A stretch of DNA of 64,000 nucleotides from Oscillospiraceae bacterium NTUH-002-81 (GTDB lineage Bacteria; Bacillota; Clostridia; Lachnospirales; Lachnospiraceae), in contig CP136052.1 of NCBI GenBank assembly GCA_032620915.1, forward strand, positions 86,001 to 150,000. Reading direction: 5' to 3'. The notes beneath the pieces are model-generated. The model was not told the origin of the DNA. It searched no databases and was given only the letters and a program-made list of their open reading frames with translations. Position numbers and translations under genes: made by a program. Each line of letters starts with the position of its first letter. Position 1 is the first letter of the stretch. Positions 55,981 through 64,000 of the stretch are shown one piece after another.

Positions 55981-56036
55981 TTATCGAATGAACAGCCTGC
56001 GATAGCAGGCAGCAGAGCGCGATAACGCGGGGAACC
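55981..56036 (+). repeat. Small three-way-junction repeat, further copy
   Basis: GCCTGCgataGCAGGC and a GCGCgataaCGCG hairpin follow TTATCGAATGAACA. It is the second such unit in the leader of the DUF5711 gene. Confidence 0.6.
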
Positions 56037-56078
56037 GGAGCTTGAAATTCCGATAGAAAGATAAAAGGAGCCTCTTAC

Positions 56079-57287
56079 ATGGCAGAAGATAATATCAGGC
56101 CCTTCCGGACACGGGACGCCAAAAACGTCCCCACAGAGGAAGAGCGTGCTTTACATAAAAAGATCCGCCGGCATCGGCTGGGCGGCCGGGCGGCCATCGT
56201 GGTGCTGCTTCTGGCGGCGGTAATCCTGATCGCCTATTTTTACATGGATTACCAGCGAAAGACGTACAGCAACTACAGCATCATCGAGTGGAATGAGCTC
56301 AGCGGTATGGAGAATTCCAACAGCGTTTCCTTCGGCGGCAATATCCTGCGCTACAATAAAGATGGCGTGGCCTACGTGGATTACACCAATGCCCAGATCT
56401 GGAACCAGCCTTACGAGATGGGATCACCGATGCTGGATGTGAGTGACCAGGCGGCAGCCGTGGCGGACAAGGGCGGCAATAAGATATACCTTTTTGACGA
56501 AAAGGGCCTGACCGGCGAGATCGACACGGTGCTTCCCATTCAGAAGATCGCGGTGTCGGATGCGGATACGGTGGCTGTGCTGTTGAAGGATGGCAGCGTC
56601 AGCCGGGTGAATTATTACAATAAGAGCGGCGAAGTGATTTCCGAGATGAAGATCGGTATGGACAACATGGGCTATCCCATGGCCATGGACGTGTCGCCGG
56701 ACGGCAAGATGTTCATGCTGTCTTTTTTGAGCGTGTCCGGCGGCAGTCTGGATACGGTGATTTCTTATTATAATTTTGGAAATGTGGGACAGGAGTACAA
56801 GGATCGTCTGGTGAAGTCCAAGACTTACGAGGACAGCGTGTTCCCGGAGGTGGAATTCCTGGACGACAGTACCTCCGTGGCTTACGGGGATACCATGGCC
56901 TGTATTTACAAAGGTTCCCAGATTCCGGAGGAATCCGCCACCATCACGTTTGCGCAGGAGATCCAGAGCGTATTTTCTGATGCCACGCATCTGGGCTTTA
57001 TCCTCAGCAACGACAAAGAGGGCACCCCATACCTGGCAGAGGTGTACAATCTGAGCGGGAAAAAGATTTTCTCGGAGGATGTGTCTCTGGCTTACACCCA
57101 GGTCAAGCTGGACCGGGAGAAGGTCATTCTGTTCAATGACACGGAATTTTCGGTATACAGCCTGTCTGGCATCCATAAATTTGAGGGAGAATACGAGTCC
57201 ACCATCAAGGACGTGATCTCCACCAACAAGCAGTCCCGGTATATCATCATCACCCCTACAGAGATGGATAAAATCAAACTTGAGTAG
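56079..57287 (+). CDS. DUF5711-like membrane protein
   Basis: 402 residues. A basic N-terminal cytoplasmic part (KIRRHRLGGRA) precedes a membrane helix (about 37-58, AAIVVLLLAAVILIAYFYM) and a long extracellular domain made of beta-propeller-like repeats (YFYMDYQRKTYS ... KGGNKIYLFDEKG ... SPDGKMFMLSFLS). I recall this as DUF5711 of Lachnospiraceae; function unknown. GGAGCC lies before the start. It is followed at 120 bp by a CvpA-family gene, a common pairing, and preceded by a LysM protein, suggesting an envelope role. Confidence 0.8.
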   Translation: MAEDNIRPFRTRDAKNVPTEEERALHKKIRRHRLGGRAAIVVLLLAAVILIAYFYMDYQRKTYSNYSIIEWNELSGMENSNSVSFGGNILRYNKDGVAYVDYTNAQIWNQPYEMGSPMLDVSDQAAAVADKGGNKIYLFDEKGLTGEIDTVLPIQKIAVSDADTVAVLLKDGSVSRVNYYNKSGEVISEMKIGMDNMGYPMAMDVSPDGKMFMLSFLSVSGGSLDTVISYYNFGNVGQEYKDRLVKSKTYEDSVFPEVEFLDDSTSVAYGDTMACIYKGSQIPEESATITFAQEIQSVFSDATHLGFILSNDKEGTPYLAEVYNLSGKKIFSEDVSLAYTQVKLDREKVILFNDTEFSVYSLSGIHKFEGEYESTIKDVISTNKQSRYIIITPTEMDKIKLE

Positions 57288-57407
57288 GCATATATACAGA
57301 TAGCGAAGGGCATAGAGCAGGAAAATGCATCCTGAAGCAATGTGCAAATGCAGAAACGACGACAACATAGACTGAACTGACAGAAAGAGAAGACAGGAAG
57401 TGGAGAC

Positions 57408-58109
57408 ATGAACTGGTTACTGATAGGAATTTTGATTTTTATGCTGATCTGCACGATCAACGGATACCGCAAGGGCTTCATCAGGCTTGCGGTTTCCTTT
57501 GTTTTTGTGATCATCACCATTGCGCTGGTGCGGATGGTGACGCCTTATCTGGGCAGTTTCCTGGAGCAGCACACGCCGGTATACAGCACCATCAAGGAAA
57601 ACTGTATGGAAATTTTCCGGGAGGACGCCGGGGACTACGATCAGGAGAAAAAGACTGACCAGGTGAAGGCCATTGAGAGCAGCCGTTTGCCGGAAAAATT
57701 TAAGAAATCCCTCATGGAAAACAACAATGCGGAGATCTACTCGATCCTGGAAGTGACGGGCTTTGATGAGTATATCGGCACCTATGTGGCGAAAACGCTG
57801 ACGAACATCATCGCATTTGTGCTGGCGTTTATCATCATTTATCTGGCGCTGAAGCTGATCCTGTTTTCCCTGGATCTCATCGCAAGGCTGCCAGTGCTCC
57901 ACGGCATCAACAAGACGGCGGGGCTGCTGCTGGGGCTGGCGGAGAGCCTGGTGTTCATCTGGGTATTTTTCCTGGCGATCACCATCTTTTTCACCGGAAA
58001 AACCGGCGAGAACCTGATGGGCATGGTCAACGACAGCCTGTTCCTGCGGTTCCTGTATTCAAACAACTATCTGCTGAAAATCATCAGCGCTATTGTGCTG
58101 GGGGTATAA
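57408..58109 (+). CDS. CvpA family membrane protein
   Basis: 233 residues, four membrane helices (about 4-22, 26-46, 125-150 and 170-200). It starts MNWLLIGILIFMLICTINGY then RKGFIRL, the CvpA signature (GYRKGFI), with HGINKTAGLLLGLAESLVF in the second half. In E. coli CvpA affects colicin V export; in Firmicutes its role in the envelope is unclear. AGGAAGTGGAG precedes the start. Confidence 0.85.
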   Translation: MNWLLIGILIFMLICTINGYRKGFIRLAVSFVFVIITIALVRMVTPYLGSFLEQHTPVYSTIKENCMEIFREDAGDYDQEKKTDQVKAIESSRLPEKFKKSLMENNNAEIYSILEVTGFDEYIGTYVAKTLTNIIAFVLAFIIIYLALKLILFSLDLIARLPVLHGINKTAGLLLGLAESLVFIWVFFLAITIFFTGKTGENLMGMVNDSLFLRFLYSNNYLLKIISAIVLGV

Positions 58110-58191
58110 AACATATATGAGAATGCGGCTGGACCGGCGTTTATGGATGTGACGAAAGTGGATGAGGCTGATTTTGTTGGAGGGATACGCG

Positions 58192-58785
58192 ATGAAGGTA
58201 TGCATTTTGATGGGAAGCCCGAGAGCACAGGGTAACACGGCAGCACTGCTGGCCCCCTTCACAGAACAGCTGGAAAGCTGCGGCGCCCAGGTAACGCGCT
58301 TTGATCTTTACGAGAAAAACCTGCAGCCCTGTCTGGCCTGCCGGGCCTGTCAGAAGGACTGGACGATTTTCGGCTGCGCGAGAAAGGACGATATGCAGGA
58401 AATCTTTGACGCGGTGATGAATTGCGATCTGCTGGTGCTGGCATCGCCCATCTATTCTTGGTATTGCACCCCACCCACCAAATGCGTGCTGGATCGGCTG
58501 GTGTACGGCATGAATAAATATTACGGAGAGAAAAAGGGCCCCTCTCTCTGGCGTGGAAAGAAGATGGCCCTGATCACAACGTGTGGATACCGGCTGGAAA
58601 AAGGGGCCGATCTGTGGGAGGAAGGCATGCGCCGTTACTGCAAACACTCTCAGTTGACTTATGTGGGAATGCTGGCGGAGCGGCATCTGGGCTACGCCTC
58701 TGTGTTTATGGATCCTGAGAAGGAAGCGCGGGCCCGGGCATTTGCCCGGGCGTGTGTGCAAGCTTTTGATATTCCTTCGGCGTGA
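58192..58785 (+). CDS. NAD(P)H-dependent FMN reductase-like flavoprotein
   Basis: 197 residues. The flavodoxin-like fold starts MKVCILMGSPRAQGNTAALL (phosphate loop), then ENLQPCLACRACQKDW-type Cys pair, VLASPIYSWYCTPPTKCVLD and ALITTCGYRLEKGADLW. These are the motifs of the NADPH-dependent FMN reductase/iron-sulfur flavoprotein-like group; with CxxC but no full cluster motif it is likely a simple oxidoreductase. Start 58192 has GGAGGG 7 nt upstream. It ends before a clear terminator. Confidence 0.88.
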   Translation: MKVCILMGSPRAQGNTAALLAPFTEQLESCGAQVTRFDLYEKNLQPCLACRACQKDWTIFGCARKDDMQEIFDAVMNCDLLVLASPIYSWYCTPPTKCVLDRLVYGMNKYYGEKKGPSLWRGKKMALITTCGYRLEKGADLWEEGMRRYCKHSQLTYVGMLAERHLGYASVFMDPEKEARARAFARACVQAFDIPSA

Positions 58786-58813
58786 TGTTCATTTCGTGAA
58801 TAAAGGTACGGTA

Positions 58814-58864
58814 AAAATGGGAGATATCTGAGAACCTGATGGGCCGGATATCTCCCATTTTTTT
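58814..58864 (+). terminator. Rho-independent terminator
   Basis: AAATGGGAGATATC pairs with GATATCTCCCATTT and runs into TTTT. The remaining bases to 59070 are AT-rich with a TATAAT at 59000-59005 but no good -35. Confidence 0.85.
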
Positions 58865-59070
58865 GTGGCTTTTTTATGATTGCCAGGCATTTTGTAAAAT
58901 AATTTGCGAAGCCCTCGTGCTGCTAATGAGAAGAATTATCACATAATATCAAGATTTTTTTGAATTTTGGTGAAAGGATTTCCTCTTTCTGGTATTTCAT
59001 ATAATAGAGGGTTATCGCGAACTGCGATATTTTCACGAAAAAGAGAAAAAGAAAGGCAGGGGGGACTATT

Positions 59071-62000
59071 TTGAAAAGATTTTTCAGCATACTGCTTGCA
59101 GTGTGTCTTCTCGCAACCTGTGTTCCCATGGATACGTACGCCATGGTCGGCGCATTGAACACAACGACAGAGGCAGTTTCGGCCGATAGTAATGGGGCAT
59201 CCGTTGGAACTTATAAGGTCAGATGGATCCAGAATGACCATATCCGGCTGTATGTTGTGACAAACAGGGTTGACAAAGAAACTTATCTGGTGACGGTTCC
59301 GGCAAGAACCAAAGCTTCGGCCAAGGGAAGCATGTGACATGGTCACGCAGAAGAAAATTTATCAGAAGCCGTATTTTACGGCGGGTTCCAAAAGTGTACG
59401 CTATTCCACCAGAGATGTATCCGTATCAAACGATGCCATCACGGTGAAATATGTGCTCAAACCGTATGAGCAGATTTCCGGTCTGGAGAAAAATTCCTAT
59501 GTGGTGACGACCACGTACCGGATCGTGAAGCTGGATGAAGGCACGACGGCAGGCACCACCGGTGCAGGGCGGATTTATGAGGATGATGCAGACAGCGGCA
59601 GAACCTATGGCATCAAAACGAGTATTGATGCCACCTATCAGGGATCTCCGGTCAGCTCCTGGAAGGATACGGTGGATCTGAAATTTTTTACAGAGCTGCA
59701 CCATTTTAATAAGATGGGACATGCCAATGCATCGAAAGGTGCGTCCATTTATATGAGCAGTGCATCGGGAAGCTCTAAAGACGGGTATACCCACACAGAA
59801 GAGGCTGTGGCGGTGGACATGCTGCACGTGAATACCGGGTCGGTGGGCTGGGCCTACAGTGCGATTACCGGTCAGTACAAGAGCCATGGGGAAGCGATTT
59901 CCGAGTTGTTTACCAAGGGTTATTCCTGGGCAAATCCCTTTACGGCCATGTCCCCTCTGTATACCGGGTATGTGGACGGCCATGCTGGCGATCCGGATGC
60001 AGACTGCCGTGATTCGCTGCCGGAGCAGTTCTCGGCGACGGTCAGTGGTAATGTGACGCTGGAGTGCCCGTTTAATATGCTGGGTAAAGAGCGCAGTTTT
60101 TACTATGGAAATATGCTCTGGGGATTCCGGGATCTGTATACCGATAAAGAGGAATTTACCCCCAGCGATAAGGTGGAGGTCAGTACAACAGCGAAACAGC
60201 TGGGAATTTATCAGACTGGGAAAACCTATCAGGCGGTTCCGGCAGAAAATGCGGCTGCTCTTGAGAAAAATAAGGAAACCTACGGGGAACCGGTTGCTGT
60301 TTTACGGGGAAATTATGCGGAAAAAAATGGCCGCTATGTATTCAGTTCCGGTGCGGCGGCGCTGTCTGCCACCATCACTGCTACGTGGCCCATGGGAAGC
60401 GGCAGCTTCTCTGTCGGCAAAGACGGCAGCTTTGAGATAAACGGTGTCAGCCTGAACGCACCTACCTTTAAATTTTATCAGGAAAAATCATCCGGACAGG
60501 ATGGCCTTTCCATTGCACCGGGGGCTGATGGCCTGGCAGTGGCCATTGATGCGGACACCAACGCGGCAGTCATGACAACGGATGTCCCGGGCACCACCAT
60601 CCGGGTGGAAAGCGCCATGATCAAGCCCAGTGGAAATATCAGCTTTGCGGGTAATGCCCAGTTTGCCATTTTCAGAGGCGCGGAGTTTACCATGCAGGAG
60701 CTGGGCTACGGCATGAAAAACGACAAATTCAAGGTGAACGGTATCCGGGCAACGGGAAAGATTGATACGGCGGACATGCTGGGCCTGGAAATGGCAAGCC
60801 TGGAAGGCACCATTGATACGTTCAACTCCTATTATCACTTTACCATGGAATTGAATGTGTTTGATCTGTTTGAAACCAATGCAGAGCTGGAGCTGATGCG
60901 GTCCGACCTGACAGGTTCCCTCATGCCCAACAAGCTGTATTTCTTCGCAGGATCCAGCGTGGCCAAGATTCCGCTGGTGCCTCCGGTCGTGGTGGCAAAC
61001 ATCACCGGTGCGGGCGGCGGCTTTGACGGTCTGGCGAAAACGCTGAACGGAGATTTCTTCGCCATTCCACCGCTTACCCTTTCGATCACCGGAAGAGGTG
61101 AGGTACTTAATGTCATTGAGGCAAAGGCCACCTATACCTTCCGGCCGGGTTATTACAAGCTGGAGGCAGAGGATGTGGGCATTGCATTCCTGAAAAAACT
61201 GAATCTGATCGACAATTTTACCATCTATGAGGGGATTCAGGGAGAGACACGCAATCATAAGGGTACCAACTATACAGGCTTAAGTGCTTCTGGCGGCGCC
61301 AGCATCCATATCAGTGTGCCGAATAAATCGAAAATCATCCAGGCGCAGGGAGATGTCAATGCCAGCGCATTTGCCGGACTGGATAACTATAAGAATCCGA
61401 CAAAGGTTTATGCTGTGGCAGACCTGAGCGGCGGTGCGAGGGGAAGTCTGCATTTGCCGAAAAACTGGAAGTTCATTGGTGGGCTTAGTCTGGGATCCAC
61501 CGGCTTTGATTTTTATCTGGGTGCCGACACTGTTGTGCCGGTGAGAGGCACAGATTTCAACGGCGCGGTAAATGCTGCATTTAAGAATTTCAGGGCTTAC
61601 GGCGGTGCAAAGAAAGAGGGAGACTGGGAGGTGTGTTCCTACCGCGTGTGGTACATATTCCCGGAGAATGATGCGGGATTTAAAGTGGTAGGTTTCTGGT
61701 CTGATCTGCCGGAATGGAAATGGGAAGATCATAAGCCGGAGGGCTACAGCGCTTCTGTCGGTGAAGAGGATGCCCTTGCGGCGGTGGAGGTCAATCTGGA
61801 GCCTCTGGAGACCGTGGTAACGGAAGCACAGAACAATGCTGATGAGAGCGCTGGTGCAGAGACTGTCCAGGAAGAGCTGCAGAACAGTTCTGTGGAAAAT
61901 GCCGGTGCGGCGCGTACACAGGAGGAAACGCAGAAAATTGTTGCGGCGGAAGCAGGGCAGCAGGATGCAGATGTGGAAAACGCACAGTCCGCACAGGTTG

Positions 62001-64000
62001 AAACGCAGAAGGCTGTTGCGGAAGAACTGGCGCAGATGGATGCAAAAAATACTGCTGTTACAGAGAACGCGCAGACAGAATCTGAGAAAACAGGGAGCAA
62101 CAGCGCACAGGCTGAACCTCAGACAGAGCTTGTGACGGAACCTGCGCAGGAGGAAATGCAGGCCGCTGATGCACAGGAAATCCAGCCTGAAAATGCAGAG
62201 AGTGCTGCTACAGAAGGATCTACAGGTACAGATGCAGCAGAAGACAGCTCTTCTGATAGTTATATAATAGAAGATACTCTTCCGGCGGTGATGGCCGAGC
62301 CGAACGCAATTTACAGCAAGGATGTGAGGCTGGACGCACATGCGGGACAGACTTTGCCCAGTGACGCAACGGTTCTCCTGATGGTGACACCTATTGCGGA
62401 AGATGCGGACATGGATGCTTTTGCGCAGAGTCTTTCTGTTGAAAAGAATGGAAGCGGGATTGCTCTGACATGGCCACAGTACAATGAAGAGAAAGAGATC
62501 ATAAATGAATCGGAAGTGAATGCCCTCATTACCACAAATGGGGATGGAAAACCCTGTGTGATGATCGGGCTTGGACAGAATGTGTCCGTGGATGATATCT
62601 GCTCCGTGACAAGCAGTCTTTCAGACTATAGGGTCAGCATGAATGCGTCTTTGCCCTTTGACAGTCTGTCAGTCAGTCTGCATGGGCAGACCCTGAGCGG
62701 GCAGGTGGCAAATCCAGATGCGAGTGCAAAATATGTGCTGGCTACTTACTTCGGAGAGGAAAGCGGTGATACCACATACGTGATCGATCATCAGGATATC
62801 ACAGATCCTTCCGACATTTCCGCTGAGATTCCCAGCGAGGGTACCATGCTTCCGACGGGCAGCTATTTTGTGACAGCAAAACTGCTGAGTAAAGTAGAGG
62901 TAGAAATTGAGAATGAGGATGGAACCAAAGGAAAAGAAGAGGTTCTCCTTCCCGTTGATACGGCAGAACTGGGACAGGTGCAGTATCGGAATACGGTGCA
63001 GCCCGCAGCGCCCGCTTCGGCGGACATTCAACCGGCAGGTAATGAGATCATGCAGGCAGCCTGGAGCCAGGTGGACAATGCAGACGGCTATAAAGTAACC
63101 ATTTATCAGGAAGATGGCGGAAACTTTGTGGACACCGGTAAAGGTTATATGTATGATGCGGAGGATATCAAAGCGTCCAAGATTAACGGCATCCGTTACG
63201 ACGCGGATACGAAAACCTTTGTGCTGGATATGGCGCTGACCGTAGCCGGGGAAGACGTCATTGCCGATGAAGAGAAAAATACGACATCCAAGGGAACGAC
63301 ATCTGTCCTGGAAGCAGGCAAAAACTATAAGATTGGCGTGCAGGCTTACAATTATCTGAAAGATGAGACGGGCGACAGGATTGACAATTCCAACGTATAC
63401 AGCGAAGAGAAGCTTTCCAATGCTTCTCTGCTGCCAAAATACACGCCGCTGGATCTGGATGTGAAATTTGAAATCCAGAAGCAGGGGGAATCATCTTCTG
63501 AGCTTGTTTCTCAGACAGTGACAGAGGAAAATGGGGTGTTCTCCTGCGTTTCCGGAGCGGGTGCAGATGACAAGTGGTATCTGACCCTGTCGAACAAGAC
63601 CGGAGAAAATGCAGCGTATACGCTGACAAGGACGGATACAGACACGGAATATCCGGCTGTGGGAGAAGGAAAATTTGAGATCGACAATGTGGACATCACC
63701 GGCTCTATCATGGTTCGCATGGACGCCAAAGTGGATAAAGGAAGCTATACGGATATCACGACGAAGTATCTGCTCATTGAAAAGGACGAGACAGCACCCA
63801 TGATCAGCCTGGATGATTCGATCGTCTATGCGGATGCAAAATCCGGAGAATATACGATCACCGGTATTGCAGAACCCAACAGCGCTATTTACCGGATCAA
63901 CCTTTGGGGAGGCACGCTGGAGGAGAAGATTGCGGATGCCGACGAGAATGGAAAGTTTTCCTATACGGGAAAACTGGAGCTGACCATGGATCAATACGTG
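59071..64000 (+). CDS. Very large secreted protein, N-terminal part (3' end outside window; early frame break)
   Basis: At least 1,640 residues. The TTG start at 59071 follows AGGGGGGAC, giving signal peptide MKRFFSILLAVCLLATC with a likely cleavage after YA. The first frame stops at 59337; the frame from 59339 runs on to the window end without a stop. One G fewer in GGG (59325-59327) joins them (KASAKEACDMVTQKK). In order: unknown beta-rich N-terminal region (to about 880); an Ala/Glu/Gln-rich stretch (about 890-1065) like that of the adhesin at 8498; beta-sandwich domains including a fibronectin-type-III-like segment (EIMQAAWSQVDNADGYKVTI) and Ig-like segments (TITGIAEPNSAIYRINLWGG). Likely a cell-surface protein; function unknown. 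Confidence 0.82.

Noticed and set aside
2499..59327. Programmed frameshifting as a general explanation of all broken genes
   Set aside because: Most sites need a +1 change and lack slippery heptamers in phase; a single error type covers them better. Only the A8 site fits a -1 motif.

Overview
The window comes from a spore-forming Firmicute, most likely a gut Lachnospiraceae (Clostridia). The basis is gene content: sporulation genes spmA, spmB and yyaC, a long (about 265 nt) SRP RNA, a T-box before metG, two yybP-ykoY riboswitches, the order tadA-ffs ... dnaX-ybaB-recR, a two-gene transketolase, and genes resembling the DUF4860, DUF5711 and DUF6128 families. This is inference from recognised families; no 16S gene is present.

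Layout. 1-455: the 3' part of spmA. 391-4750 (minus): a type IV pilus-like operon with a PilC/GspF platform protein, three pilin-like or bitopic proteins, one further bitopic protein and a PilT ATPase. 4942-7265 (minus): an ECF sigma factor, a bitopic membrane protein and a transglutaminase-like lipoprotein. 7474-8172 (minus): a membrane protein with a degenerate GGDEF domain. 8498-17934 (plus): a surface protein of about 3,000 residues with 20 alternating SHIRT-like repeats, followed by two tiny membrane proteins; signal peptidase I comes next. spmB follows at 18873, so about 18.4 kb of envelope genes separates spmA from spmB, which are usually adjacent.

19522-35679 holds a manganese-riboswitch-controlled Ca/Mn-type P-ATPase, a prepilin peptidase, a KdpDE-like two-component system, pyrimidine salvage (cdd, pdp), degV, a MarR regulator, a DUF885 peptidase, metG with a T-box, an SGNH lipoprotein, and mntP under a second manganese riboswitch. 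35772-53407 is mostly housekeeping: tatD, rsmA, tadA, SRP RNA, a LysR regulator, trpS, a solute-binding protein with a hybrid kinase, tRNA-Ser, pfkA, dnaX-ybaB-recR, split transketolase and an alanine symporter. 53304-64000 carries yyaC, a LysM protein, a DUF5711 protein, cvpA, an NADPH-dependent reductase-like flavoprotein, and the 5' part of a second very large secreted protein that runs off the window.

Three things stand out. First, a dispersed intergenic element (four copies plus one partial) folds on paper as an outer stem enclosing three hairpins; the stems differ between copies but keep pairing, while the joining segments stay constant. Second, spmAB is split by the pilus and giant-adhesin island. 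Third, at least six genes, including pfkA, are put out of frame at single-base repeats, nearly always by one extra base. That pattern looks more like sequence error than biology, and the affected genes should be read as probably intact.
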